From Narthecium ossifragum (taxonomy: Eukaryota > Streptophyta > Magnoliopsida > Dioscoreales > Nartheciaceae), in NCBI GenBank assembly GCA_963920575.1, contig OY986973.1, positions 4,815,054-4,879,053 of the forward strand: a stretch of 64,000 bases of DNA. Direction: 5' to 3'. Below are positions 33,799 through 44,509 of the stretch, one piece after another. Positions within the stretch are counted from its first letter, which is position 1. Each line of letters begins with the position of its first letter. The translations under genes were made by a program, and so were the position numbers. The notes beneath the pieces were generated by a model that did not search any database, was not told the DNA's origin, and saw nothing but the letters and a program-made list of their open reading frames with translations.

Positions 33799-34390
33799 GT
33801 TGAGATCTTCAAGTACACCAATCAGCTCTCGGGGGGGGGGGGGGGTTGTAATTGGCCAGGGCGAATAGGAATGCGGCAAAAAAGTAGAGGACGAAGAAAC
33901 GGTAGAGGTAGAAATCATTGATGCTCTACTCGTCCTTCTTGCCTTCAGGGCCTCCAAGATGATGGTGATATTTTTCGTCGGGAGGTTGATGGCTTTGGTT
34001 CGTTCTTTGGTTTGCCGATCATAGTAGAGGATATCCTATGTGCCATCAGACCTTGGCACACCCTCGACGTACGCTTGATCACCTCCCCACCTATTGGCAG
34101 ACCGAGAATGATGACAACGTCCTCTGGTCTCAAATCCCTAATGGCGGCGCCAAAAGTAAACCGCAACCGCACCTTGTAATGACGTGTCATGTCAACCAAA
34201 AGGACACGGTCCTACTTCACGGCTAGAAGGTCCAAGAAGTGGCCGAACATGGCCTTTAAGATGATTTCTAGGTGCACATCCTCTGCATAAACCCGTGCAG
34301 TCTCCTTAATTTTTGAGGCGAAAGACTTGCCTTGAAACAATGTATTGTCGGATAGATCGGGGCCACCTTCTCCTGCAGGTCCTGTAAAGC
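33799..34390 (-). pseudogene. Plant-mobile-domain-like fragment
   Basis: The minus strand reads AMFGHFLDLLAVK, a stop, then DRVLLVDMTRHYKVRLRFTF and PEDVVIILGLPIGGEV. The pattern (a leucine/valine helix, then F-x-F-G...P-E-D-V-x-x-I-L-G-L-P) recalls the N-terminal part of the plant mobile domain found in MAIN-type proteins and some plant transposons. Downstream it degenerates, with a 15-G run at 33831-33845. No complete gene is present. Assignment is from recalled family pattern. Confidence 0.42.
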
Positions 34391-34419
34391 CAAGTGTTAG
34401 AAGGAGATGCAATAGTAAA

Positions 34420-34790
34420 AGTGACAAACACACGTATAATACGATACACACGTAAAAGTGACAAACTGAAGTTGAAAATGTACGCGCAAACTATAATATG
34501 CGCGCTAAATTGACATACAAACACGCGTAAAAGTGAAAAACTGAAGTCGGAAATGTACGCATAAAATGGATGCGTAAGACATAATACACGTGTCAAATTG
34601 ACATGCAAACGCGCGTAAAAGCTATGAGTAAAATGCACGTATAAAATATGAAATGCGAGTAAAATTGATAAACAAACACGTGTAAAATGTACGCATAAAA
34701 TACACACATAAAATATGATATGGGCGTAAATGGACAATCTAGCGTAAAATTTAGGAGAAAAATGAGCATAAATCATAATCAGCGCGAGTA
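34420..34790. repeat. Degenerate tandem repeats with CGTAAAA/CGCATAAAA units
   Basis: Recurrent pieces such as ACGCGTAAAAGTGA, AATGTACGCATAAAAT and TTGACATACAAACACG alternate irregularly with many ACGCGT-like and ACGTGT-like words. No gene. Confidence 0.55.
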
Positions 34791-35053
34791 TATTGTTATG
34801 CTGGGAAAGTTTGGCGGGGAGAGAACTAAATTTGCATAAAAAATATTTAGTTGAAATGTGATAAAAAAAATCAGAGTTTTTATGCCCCTTTCGGATAGGG
34901 AGATTAAAAGGAATGAAATGCCACGGAGATACCTGGAGAGGGAGAGCAGCGGTCTTTAATTAATTGTCAGGGCCCCCGTTTTGATGTAGCAACTCCTGCA
35001 TGGCTTTCCCTATGGCATTCTCCATGGCCGTGGCAAATATACTCTCCATGGTG
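34791..35053. other. Short intergenic stretch before the copia element
   Basis: Nothing recognised. It ends with three CATGGC/CCATGG-containing phrases (35000-35050) just before the left flank of the LTR. Confidence 0.35.
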
Positions 35054-35058
35054 TGTTG

Positions 35059-35567
35059 TGTTATTAACGTTGGATTTATGTTAATAGAAAAAGGACTTAA
35101 AAGCCCTTATTTTATTTTTATATGTCTTCTGTGTCCCCTTTATTGTTACGGGAGTAACAACGTGTCCCTCTTTTACGCTCGGCATCTATCGGACGGTTTT
35201 ATATCTTACGGCATTCTCTCTCCTTGTTTTTCACTGCTGAAAGAAAAAAACTTTCTTCTTCTTCTTCTTCTCTACAAAAAAAGATATACTACTAATCCCT
35301 ACAAAGAGATCAAGAAGAGTGTTGATTCACTGTGGGTCCTCGCCGAACCGTGCCAACGACGAGGACAAGCCAAGGGTTGTATCTTGGGAGTAGGACGACG
35401 ATTCACTCCGCACGTGGGGGCGTTTTCTACTCTTAGGGCAGCGTTCTATGCGCCTCCCAGGCTAGATCTAAACTTATAATTTTTTAAGAGTTAAAGTTTA
35501 TTTTATGATTTTTATCGGGAACATTTTTCTTTCTTAGATCTGAATTTTAGACGGAATTTTGACAACA
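35059..35567 (+). repeat. 5' LTR of copia element
   Basis: TG...CA ends; matches 40797-41304 almost base for base. Includes a TTC-repeat (CTTCTTCTTCTTCTTCTC). The sequence following the LTR does not show the usual initiator-tRNA primer motif, so the primer tRNA is undetermined. Confidence 0.92.
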
Positions 35568-36249
35568 ATCTAAGAGTAGAAAATCGGTTCGGGTCTTACA
35601 ATTCAGATCTTTATCATGTCAAATTTCAGTAATTAATTTGTCTTTACTTGCTTATTATTCCGGATTGCCTTTCTTCATCAATGCAATTGTGAGACTTGTC
35701 AACGGTTTTATCAATTCCATCGCAGCCGCTTTGATCGGCATACATACGCGTTTCAATCCCAACAAGTGTCGGTTTTGAAACCCTAAATTTTTTTTTTATT
35801 CATCCGTACGTTGATGCTCTGCACTTTACATCCGTGCAAAATTGCTATTTGATGCTTTGCACTTTACAAACAGTACAATTTTTTTTTGGCTGTCAGTTAA
35901 AATCAGTGCCCTACTTAATGCTTTGTTAACATCTATTTGTGATCTGGTTATTTCCAATTGCTCCCAGATTTTGGTCACAACACATTACATAACCTTTTAA
36001 ACTTGCAGTTTAATTCCTGAACTATATAAAGTTGCATTTGTGCATACCTGCGTATATATTAAGACCTATAATTTTGCTATGAGAATCCTGCAACACTTCA
36101 TATTTGTATTCTGGTCCTTTGTCATGCTTTACATTGCATATAGTAGTTCAAATATCAAATTCATGAAATTAGGACCATATCTCATAGCATTTTATTTATC
36201 TGCAACAACTATCTTGAACAAACTATTCAATCTTATGGACTCTTAGCCT

Positions 36250-37154
36250 TCCTTTACCCATAGAGATGAGTTGGGCCTCAAACCTGACAAATTTGATGGC
36301 ACCAACTTTAAGAGATGGCAAAGCCAGATGAGATTCTGGCTTACTTCTTTAGGTTTATGGTCAGTCATTCACGAGCCTTCTGTAGATGTCTCCACCTCTA
36401 AGAACACAACCACTGAGTATGCCCCTGGGTCTAGCTCTAATAGGCCAGAGTCTGGACATCCTCTATTTAAGACTCCTGAGGAACTAGATTACCAATGTAG
36501 GGGGAGAATTCTTAGTGCCTTAGTAGATTCCATATATGATGTCTACCTTGAAATAGAATCTGCTAAGGAACTTTGGCTTACCCTTGAGTCTGAATATGGA
36601 CTAGATGATGCTGGCATTGAACGGTTTAATGCATCCTCCTTTCTTAGGTTCACCATGGTGGATGATAAACCTATTAACCCTCAACTTCACCAATTCCAGG
36701 AGATCCTTAGGAAAGTTCAAACCAAGGAGACTAAGTTTTCTTAGGAATTCAAAGTCTATTTCTCTTAGATAAGCTTCCTCCATCTTGGATAGGTTTTGCG
36801 AAAGGCTTGATCCATAAACAAGGTGACATGACCCTAGTTCAAGTCCTTAATTCTATTAGAATAGAGGACCAACACAGAGCCAAGCATCCCAGGACCAAGC
36901 CCTTTCAAGCCAAAGCTAACCTGACTCAGCAATCACCGCATCCAAAATTTAAGCCCAAACAGAACCTCAAACCTAAACCAAACAACTTTAAGAAACCCCA
37001 AAACCATCCCAAAGCCCAAAACCCAGAGTCCAAAGGCAAACACTGCTTTGTATGCGGGAGGAACAATCATCTTGCCAAGGACTACTACTTCAAGTATTCA
37101 CAAAGCCAACAAGTTTGGAGCTCCCAAGCCTCAAGCTCATGTTGTAGAGTCTGA
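36250..37154 (+). pseudogene. Copia gag with broken frame and mutated zinc knuckle
   Basis: KFDGTNFKRWQSQMRFWL and the LWLTLESEYG region are typical copia gag (UBN2/gag-polypeptide type). A TAG at 36742 and a frameshift near 36755 interrupt it. The frame then continues with LLDKLPPSWIGFAKGL to the nucleocapsid part. The zinc knuckle CFVCGRNNHLAKDY has tyrosine at the final cysteine position. A second frameshift follows near 37090 before the protease. Confidence 0.8.
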
Positions 37155-37159
37155 GGATC

Positions 37160-37278
37160 CTTCCTTCAGGTTTGGACCTTTAGTAAATCTGTCTACTTCT
37201 ACTAGTCTCAACTGGTGGTTAGATTCAGGAGCTAATGTTCACATTTGTAACAATCGTTCCTGCTTCTCTACCTTTTAG
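37160..37278 (+). pseudogene. Copia aspartic protease segment ending in a stop
   Basis: LNWWLDSGANVHICNNRSCF contains the aspartic protease D-S-G-A motif. The frame ends at TAG 37276-37278. The downstream pol is in the same frame, so a single nonsense change separates protease from integrase. Confidence 0.75.
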
Positions 37279-37296
37279 GACTCAAGTGGAGGAAGC

Positions 37297-40218
37297 GTGA
37301 CCTTAGGGAACGACACATCAGCACAGGCGGTGGGTCGAGGACAAGTAGACCTGAGGCTGACGTCAGGAAAACTGCTTCCTCTCTACGATGTGTTGTTCGT
37401 GCCTGGAATTAGGAAAAACCTTGTTAGTGGCTCTCTCTTAGTTCAGAGAGGCTATAAGATTGTCTTAGAGTCCAATAAGGTTGTAATTTCAAAAGGGAAT
37501 CTTTTTGTGGGAAAAGAATATCTCTCTGAAGGCTTGTTCAAGTTAAATGTTCAGAATTATTCTAATGAATGTGCATATTATTGTTCATCTAGCATTGTGT
37601 TAAATATATGTGATTCATCTATATGGCATGGTAGACTTGGACATGTTCACTTAGATAGAATCAGACGTATGATGCATTTGAGCTTGATCCCTAAATCTAA
37701 CTTGGACCTGAAATCCAAGTGTGAGATATGTGTGGAATTCAAGCAAACTAAAAAGCCGTTTAAAGGCATAAAGAGAGATTCTATTTTGCTAGAGCTGATT
37801 TACAGTGATGTTTGTGATTCTTGTAGAAATCCTTCTAGAGGTGGCAATAGGTATTTCGTTACCTTCATAGATGACTTCTCTCGATATTGTTATTGTTATC
37901 TGCTCAAATCTAAGGACGAGGTCCTAGATAGATTCACCATCTACAAGACTGAAGTAGAAAATCAACTTGATAGAAAAATCAAGATTCTTAGATCTGATCG
38001 AGGTGCTGAATACACCTCTTCTTCTATGTCTCTCTTTTGCCAAGAGCATGGCATCCTTCATGAGGTCACCGCTCCTTATTCTCCTCAATCAAATGGAGTA
38101 GCTGAAAGGAAGAACAGAACTCTTATTGACATGGTTAATGCCATGTTATTAAGTTCTGGTGCTCCTGAGAACCTTTGGGGTGATGCTCTCCTGTCTGCAT
38201 GTTTCATTCTTAACCGAGTTCTCTTTAAGAATAGTGACAAGACCCCTTATGAACTTTGGAAATGTAGATCTCCTAACCTTAATTTTCTCAAAGTGTGGGG
38301 GTGTCTTGCTAAAGTCAACATTCCTGAGCCTAGGCGTAGAAAGCTTGGACCAAAGACTTTAGATGCTATCTTTGTAGGATATGCTCAAGGTAGCAATGCC
38401 AATAGATTCCTAGTGATCAATTCAGAAGTAAGTGACATCTCTAATAACACTGTTATTGAAGCTAGAGATGCTACTTATTTCGAACACATCTTTCCTTTTA
38501 AATCCCAAATTCCTAGACAACCCTATAGTGATCTTTCTCCCTCCTCTTCTCTTGTTCCTTCTGTGTCTGACCCAGAATCTGAATTGAGAAGAAGTAAAAG
38601 GGTTAAATTTCAGAAAGATTTTGGAGATGATTTCCATGTTTTCGCTGTAGAAGGCGATCCTTCCACATATGCAGAAGCCATGGCATCGGCTGATGCTCCC
38701 TTTTGGAAGGAAGCTATTAATAGTGAAATTGATAGTATTCTCCAAAATAATACTTGGATTTTGACTGATTTACCTCCTAGTTTTAAAGCGATTGGTTGTA
38801 AATGGATTTTTAAATGCAAGCTTAAACCTGATGGCTCTATTGATAGATTCAAAGCTAGATTAGTAGCCAAAGGATTTTCACAAAAGAAAGGTTTTGACTA
38901 TTTTGATACTTATGCTCCTGTTAGTTGTTTTACTACATTGCGAATTTTGATCGCTTTAGCTTCGATTCACAAACTTTTCATTCATCAGATGGATGTGAAA
39001 ATTGCCTTTTTGAATGGTGATTTAGATGAAGAGATTTATATCGAACAACCTGAAGGATTTGTAGTTAAGGGCCAAGAAAACAAGGTTTGCAAATTACTTA
39101 AATCTTTGTATGGATTAAAGCAGGCCCCGAAACAATGGCATTTGAAGTTTAACAAAGTGATTTCTTCGTTTGGCTTTCAGAATAATGATTTCGATAAATG
39201 CTTGTTTTTTAAACCAGTTTCAAATGGCATTTTGTTTTTATGCTTGTATGTTGATGATATTTTGATTTTTGGATCCTCCATGGATTTAATAAATGAAGTT
39301 AAGAGTTATCTCTCTAATAACTTTGATATGAAGGATTTGGGTCAAGCAGAAGTAATCCTTGGAATGAGACTGATAAGGAGTAACAATTCGATTGCTTTGA
39401 GCCTTTCCCATTTCATTCAAAAGATGCTTGAAAAGTTTAAGTATTCTGACCTTAAATCTGTAGTTACTCCTTTTGATTATAGTTCCAAGTTAACCAAAAA
39501 CTTAGGAGAGCCTGTGTTCCAACATGAGTATGCACAACAGATAGATTCTCTCAGGTATGTGGCAGATCATGCTCGACCTGATATTTCCTATGCTGTAGGC
39601 AGACTAAGTAGGTACACAAGCAATCCTAGTAAAGAGCATTGGGATGCCTTGACTAGGATATTCAGATATCTTAAGGGTACTATCGATTTCTGTCTAGTAT
39701 ATTCAGGGTATCCAGAAGTCCTAGAAGGGTACAGTGATGCCAATTGGGTCACTGATTCTATAGATGTGAAGTCCACCTCAGGTTATGTTTTCCTTTTTGG
39801 TGGGGCCGCCATTTCTTGGAGTTCTAGAAAACAAACTGTGATAGCTCGAAGCACAATGGAATCAGAGTTGATTGCACTTGACACAACATGCATTGAAGCC
39901 AGGTGGATTAGAGATCTACTAGCTGATTTACCATTTATTCATAAACCATTTCCTGCAATAGCAGTGCATTGTGACTCACAAGCTACTATTGAGCTAGTGA
40001 ATCAAGTCAACTCAAATAGGAAAATGGATAGGCATATGCTCATGAGATATAAATCAATCAAAAGTATGCTTGGGAATGTAATTGCATTAGACTTTGTGAG
40101 ATCGGAGAGAAATCTTGCCGATCAATTTACAAAAGGCCTTTCGAGGACCTTGATTTTAGAATCATCGAGGGGGATGGGTCTAAAGCCCACAATGAAGTCA
40201 CCAACAGTGGATCCCTAG
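37297..40218 (+). CDS. Copia polyprotein: integrase, reverse transcriptase, RNase H (973 codons)
   Basis: Integrase zinc region: [15 protein letters not shown] with [10 protein letters not shown]. Core aspartates are seen in YSDVCD and RSDRGAEY, and the glutamate in [11 protein letters not shown]. Reverse transcriptase shows [53 protein letters not shown] and the YVDD box in [12 protein letters not shown]. RNase H shows [23 protein letters not shown] and [11 protein letters not shown], ending shortly after [12 protein letters not shown]. All catalytic motifs are intact. In a live element this would be translated as the rear of a gag-pol polyprotein; here it is cut off from gag and protease by a stop. 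The ATG at 37297 is only the first after that stop. Confidence 0.92.
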   Translation: MTLGNDTSAQAVGRGQVDLRLTSGKLLPLYDVLFVPGIRKNLVSGSLLVQRGYKIVLESNKVVISKGNLFVGKEYLSEGLFKLNVQNYSNECAYYCSSSIVLNICDSSIWHGRLGHVHLDRIRRMMHLSLIPKSNLDLKSKCEICVEFKQTKKPFKGIKRDSILLELIYSDVCDSCRNPSRGGNRYFVTFIDDFSRYCYCYLLKSKDEVLDRFTIYKTEVENQLDRKIKILRSDRGAEYTSSSMSLFCQEHGILHEVTAPYSPQSNGVAERKNRTLIDMVNAMLLSSGAPENLWGDALLSACFILNRVLFKNSDKTPYELWKCRSPNLNFLKVWGCLAKVNIPEPRRRKLGPKTLDAIFVGYAQGSNANRFLVINSEVSDISNNTVIEARDATYFEHIFPFKSQIPRQPYSDLSPSSSLVPSVSDPESELRRSKRVKFQKDFGDDFHVFAVEGDPSTYAEAMASADAPFWKEAINSEIDSILQNNTWILTDLPPSFKAIGCKWIFKCKLKPDGSIDRFKARLVAKGFSQKKGFDYFDTYAPVSCFTTLRILIALASIHKLFIHQMDVKIAFLNGDLDEEIYIEQPEGFVVKGQENKVCKLLKSLYGLKQAPKQWHLKFNKVISSFGFQNNDFDKCLFFKPVSNGILFLCLYVDDILIFGSSMDLINEVKSYLSNNFDMKDLGQAEVILGMRLIRSNNSIALSLSHFIQKMLEKFKYSDLKSVVTPFDYSSKLTKNLGEPVFQHEYAQQIDSLRYVADHARPDISYAVGRLSRYTSNPSKEHWDALTRIFRYLKGTIDFCLVYSGYPEVLEGYSDANWVTDSIDVKSTSGYVFLFGGAAISWSSRKQTVIARSTMESELIALDTTCIEARWIRDLLADLPFIHKPFPAIAVHCDSQATIELVNQVNSNRKMDRHMLMRYKSIKSMLGNVIALDFVRSERNLADQFTKGLSRTLILESSRGMGLKPTMKSPTVDP

Positions 40219-40796
40219 CTTATAAATAGATTTATCTATGAATGAGAGAGGGTAGAAACGAAGTTGTTGAAGTGGCATGTGAAGAGCACCCAGTGTTACA
40301 TATATATACATATATGGGAGTTGTTACTCCACCCCATCCCTATGGTGATAGGTGCTCTACATGATGGTCAGACTGAGTATATCTCTTAATGGGTCCAATG
40401 CAGAAATTCTTCTGAAAGGTATATGCCATCATGTACATCTTTGGAGGACTCACCTAAATGAGAGTCATCGTAAGGCCGCGATTATGGGATCAGGGCGAAT
40501 CCCCAGAACTTTCATGAGAATCAAGTCAGCGCATGGCCATAATTGCGCTAACCCGCAAAATAGAATCAAACACTCTTTTTACTGTGTGTGTAATTGTAGA
40601 AGATCGGTTAAAGGGCCTGGTTCAAGGCTTGGTCCACCATGGTTCCTCGGTCCTATACAATTATAACTAAGTGCAGGTTTAAACCCGAAAGGTACCTAGC
40701 ATGATGCACAGTAAAATTGATCTTATATATGTATATGATTATCGGTTTTCCGATCGCGTTTCTATTGTCGGTCTTTTAATTCCTTTTGTGGGGGAA
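40219..40796 (+). other. Copia 3' untranslated interior
   Basis: Between the pol stop and the 3' LTR. Contains a TATATATACATATATG stretch near 40297 and the polypurine-like GTGGGGGAA touching the LTR. No second open frame (such as an env-like gene) was seen. Confidence 0.6.
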
Positions 40797-41304
40797 TGTT
40801 ATTAACGTTGGATTTATGTTAATAGAAAAAGGACTTAAAAGCCCTTATTTTATTTTTATATGTCTTCTGTGTCCCCTTTATTGTTACGGGAGTAACAACG
40901 TGTCCCTCTTTTACGCTCGGCATCTATCGGACGGTTTTATATCTTACGGCATTCTCTCTCCTTGTTTTTCACTGCTGAAAGAAAAAAGCTTTCTTCTTCT
41001 TCTTCTTCTCTACAAAAAAGATATACTACTAATCCCTACAAAGAGATCAAGAGGAGTGTTGATTCACTGTGGGTCCTCGCCGAACCGTGCCAACGACGAG
41101 GACAAGCCAAGGGTTGTATCTTGGGAGTAGGACAACGATTCACTCCGCACGTGGGGGCGTTTTCTACTCTTAGGGCAGCGTTCTACGCGCCTCCCAGGCT
41201 AGATCTAAACTTATAATTTTTTAAGAGTTAAAGTTTATTTTATGATTTTTATCGGGAACATTTTTCTTTCTTAGATCTGAATTTTAGACGGAATTTTGAC
41301 AACA
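40797..41304 (+). repeat. 3' LTR of copia element
   Basis: Near-identical to the 5' LTR. Ends TTTTGACAACA and is followed by TATTG, one base different from the five bases (TGTTG) before the 5' LTR. Confidence 0.92.
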
Positions 41305-42240
41305 TATTGTTCGGGATAACAGGGATGGAGAGATCATTGATATCGGAGAGAGGTGACGACGAGATCGGATGTGAGAAGGTAAAGCCCTGTCTGGGTATTG
41401 GACCGGGCCAGGATGGGTTTAGGGTCGGGCCCAAGAGCCCGGGCCGGTTTTTTATTTTTTATTTACTTTAATCAATTACTTCCTTTATGTTTAAGCACAT
41501 AAAATTCATAAAAATTCAGAAACAAATCAAGAAAATTATAGAAAAATTATGTTTATTCTCAAGATTTCTTTTCAAATACATTGCATATTAAAAAGGAGGT
41601 ATTGCATCACAATAAGATGGGCATCTACCCACCTACAAATCATTTGCACCTCTACCCTAAGTTCTGAAAACAAAAATTACAAACTTATAGATGTAGAAAT
41701 AAAATTACATTTAATTTCTACATCTAAATCTTCAAATTCTTCCATCATTCCCTTATAATATGACCTTTTATGGCCGTTTATTAGGGGAAAAATAGTTATT
41801 GTGCATGACATTTTGAAATAACAAAAAATAAATCAGGGAATGCTTGACAAAATTACGCCTAAAATGGCCATTTTTTAACTTTTTTTTAGGGGCAAAACGG
41901 TCATTAGAGATGGCATTTAGAAAAGAAAAAGATTTGAAATAAAAAATGAATTTAAAAATCATAATGTCAAAATTACCCTTAAAATATAGTCGTTGACCTT
42001 TAACAAAATGGTAATCAGTATTAAAAGACAAAAATTTTAAAAACATTTAAAATACACAAAACTAAAATTTCAAAAAAAAATTCAAAAACTAGGGTAGGCC
42101 CGGGCCCACCCGGGTTTTGGTCAAGGATACTCGAACCCGGGCCTAAGCCCATTAATACCGACCCTCAGGCCCCAAACCCAGGCCGGGCGGCCCGGGCTTA
42201 CGGGCCTTTTGTCCAGGCCAAGGGTGGGGTAGCAAGCCCG
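41305..42240. repeat. MITE-like element with CCCGGGCC-rich ends
   Basis: GC-rich blocks (GGGTCGGGCCCAAGAGCCCG at about 41420-41440, and GGCCCGGGCCCACCCGGG with GGCGGCCCGGGCTTACGGGC at 42097-42205) bracket an AT-rich centre and are partly inverted. This arrangement resembles the hAT-type MITEs at 5712 and 7299, but clean termini and a target duplication were not found. Confidence 0.35.
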
Positions 42241-42434
42241 ACTCAATTCCAAAATGGATCATTTCTTCCCAGTTCCCTAGTTTGCCACTTTGATATTTGA
42301 CTCATTTAAGTCAAACAAGTTTATTTCTTGTGTACATTACATACATGTATGCCATGAAGTTATACAGAGGTTATTATTACACAATTCTGGCATTATAAAT
42401 TAGAACGTAATCTAATACATACGTTCTAGCTAGT

Positions 42435-43607
42435 TTAGTTTTCTTCTGGCTCTGTAGATTTCCTCAGCTTATAGGTTATATAGATTCCCACCGCCGCCAG
42501 CAACAACAGAGCCACCACCACATTCACAATAGCCTGCCTGGGCTTGTCAAGCCCAAGCTCCATTCCTGCACCACCTAAAAACTTGGGTTTTTCCGGCCAT
42601 CTCCTCGCACCGCCGCCTTGCTGCACTCCATTTGCCGCCCGCGTCTCTGTGGTCTTCTTAGCCTCGCCTTCTTCGTCTCCTTTGCCGCCCTCTTCCTGAC
42701 GCCGTCGTCTCTCCAGCTTCCCGGCGGCGGCCTCGTCCTTTCGTTCCTTGTCTTTCTCATCTTCCATAGTATTCTTCGCGTCTTTCCTAGAATCATCGGC
42801 CGGCTCGCCGGTCTTGCCATCTTTAATTTGCTTTCCGGCGGTCGTGGCGGGGGCGGCAACAACCGCCTCTTCGGCTTTGCGGGCTGTCTCATGTTGAGTA
42901 GTGGCGACGACAGGCTTTGGCTCGGCGGCGGCGGCAGCAACCGCCTCTTCGGCTTTGCGGGCTGTCTCATGTTGAGTAGTGGTGACGACAAGCTTTGGCT
43001 CGGCGGCGGCGGCAGCAGCAACCGCCTGTTCGGCTTTGCGGGCTGTCTCATGTTGAGTAGTGGTGACGACAGGCTTTGGCTCGGCGGCGGCCGGAAGCTC
43101 CTGGCTGATCAGCTTCGGCAGGATCACGTAGAGGATGTTGTTCTCGAACTTGGCTCGCACGTCGCTGACATTGCAGTTGTCCGGCATGTGGAACTCCTTG
43201 CGGAAGCGGCTCCACTTGTCGCCGCCGTCGAGAGGGCGTTCTCCGATGACTCTCAGGTTGCCGTAGTTGTCGATCTGAACCTTGATCTGATCTTTCTTGA
43301 AACCTGCATATATACGTACACACATAATGTCGTGTGCTTCATCAATCAATTAATTATAATCTAACGCTCAAAAGGTTAATTAATTAAACTGATATGAAAT
43401 TAAAAAAAAAAAAGACACGCGCGCAAACAATTAATATATCCAGAAAACTAAATTAATTAAGACGATCGAGACAATGCCTTTGAGATGGACAAGGAGAGTG
43501 TCGGAGCCTTCTTCTCGAGACCATTCGATCTCCGGCTCTAAATCTTGGTAGAGGCGTTGGCCGGTGGCGGTGGCGGGGGCGGGGACGGGAGGCCTCTTAA
43601 TGCTCAT
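42435..43607 (-). CDS. RTM2-like protein: HSP20-type alpha-crystallin domain with C-terminal membrane anchor
   Basis: Exons 43607-43478 and 43303-42435 give 332 residues. Residues ~20-107 are an HSP20-like domain (RLYQDLEPEIEW, QIDNYGNLRVIGERPLDG, RFRKEFHMPDNCNVSDVR, FENNILYVILPKL). Residues ~115-200 hold three tandem ~27-residue repeats with EPKPVVTTTQHETARKAE. A charged Lys/Glu/Arg-rich stretch follows, then a single membrane helix near 303-320 (VVVALLLLAAVGIYITYKL) and a short basic tail. This matches inactive sHSP-like proteins of the RESTRICTED TEV MOVEMENT 2 type, some of which act in phloem against potyvirus movement; the function here is unknown. ATG 43607 is preferred over an upstream in-frame ATG at 43721, which lies only ~12 bp from the TATA box. 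The intron donor appears to be GC rather than GT. Confidence 0.85.
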
Positions 43608-43732
43608 GATAGCTTCTTCTTCCTTAGTTTTCTTCTCTCTTTGAGTCAGCTTGTGAATGCTAGCTTGTTTGGAGCTAGCTAGGTATTGGTTGGCTTGATG
43701 GAGGTAGAGGTTGTGCATCATATGGGGTGCTG

Positions 43733-43741
43733 TTTTATATA
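43733..43741 (-). promoter_or_regulatory. TATA box of the RTM2-like gene
   Basis: Reads TATATAAAA on the minus strand, about 126 bp upstream of the chosen start codon. Predicted transcription start is near 43705. Confidence 0.6.
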
Positions 43742-44509
43742 GGGAGGAGACTTGTTTGAGTTTTGTCTTTGAGAGGGGTTTATTCTTTAATTGGGCTTTT
43801 TGTGAGAGGATACTTCATGGATTGGAAAGGAAAAGGTTCTTTGTTTAGTTTGCAAAGAACCTTTTCCTGTATGTTGGTTGATTAATTTGAGTGCTTTGCT
43901 TTTATTCGATCTCTATCATGTGGCAATGTTTGCCGACAATATGTTTACGTGGATTTTATTATCTTTAGCAATTTTCTCTCTCTCTTTTTTTTTTTGTAGA
44001 GAATACACATGCAAAATGTTCATTTAATTGGTAGTAAAATGGCGTGATTATTCTGAAATAATATATAGTTGTAACAATATGCAACATTTTACATGTCAAG
44101 CCAGCATGGTCAGATAAATATGTATCCACATATGTTTTTATGATAATATTTACGTAGTTAATACTACTTCAAGGGTATGGATTAAAGTACTCCAATATTT
44201 GAGTGGATAAATTTAATATTTTCCTCGCGAAAAGACTCAAAGGGAAATTCTACGGGGTTGTTTGGTGTGGGAATAACTTTATCCCGGGTTAAGGGAGTTT
44301 ATTCTCGGTTTCGAGAATAACTTTGTAATGATTACTTGGAATAAGGAAAAAGTAAAGTGGAGTACTTTAATCCATACCCTTGAAGTAATACCATATTTAT
44401 TGCTAAGTGCATCACAACCGAATAGTGGTGTGGCTGTAGCAAAACACATTAATATGGTGTTCGAAAGTATGTATCTAAAAAACAACGTGGCGTGCCGAGA
44501 TAAAAAAAA
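43742..44509. other. Intergenic, RTM2-like promoter and AT-rich flank
   Basis: No gene. Contains AAAGGTTCTTTG / CAAAGAACCTTTTCC, a short palindrome at about 43832-43867, and the 33-bp inverted repeat listed separately. Confidence 0.4.
44162..44390. repeat. Snapback with 33-bp near-perfect inverted arms
   Basis: The left arm 44162-44194 and right arm 44358-44390 are inverted copies with one mismatch, centred on TTCAAGGGTATGGATTAAAG. The loop is about 163 bp and contains a smaller hairpin (TTATTCTCGGTTTCGAGAATAA). It also holds GGGGTTGTTTGGTGTGGG, a sequence typical of MITE ends. Confidence 0.75.

Larger units (their letters stand above)
35059..41304 (+). mobile_element. Ty1/copia retrotransposon, 6.2 kb, recent but defective
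   Basis: LTRs 35059-35567 (509 bp) and 40797-41304 (508 bp) start TGTTATTAACG and end TTTTGACAACA. By eye they differ at four bases and one A-run indel, so insertion was recent. The flanks TGTTG and TATTG are probably a 5-bp duplication with one later change. The order gag, protease, integrase, reverse transcriptase, RNase H is that of Ty1/copia. A polypurine-like GTGGGGGAA precedes the 3' LTR. Gag has a stop and frameshifts, and there is one in-frame stop between protease and integrase. Pol downstream is open for 973 codons. Confidence 0.93.

Noticed and set aside
42618..43364. Plus-strand 248-codon open frame over the RTM2-like gene
   Set aside because: Antisense shadow of the GC-rich repeats; the minus strand has the conserved domain and TATA box.
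43608..43721. Upstream in-frame extension of the RTM2-like protein (38 residues)
   Set aside because: Its ATG would sit about 12 bp from the TATA box, before any plausible transcription start, and the family begins near the chosen ATG.
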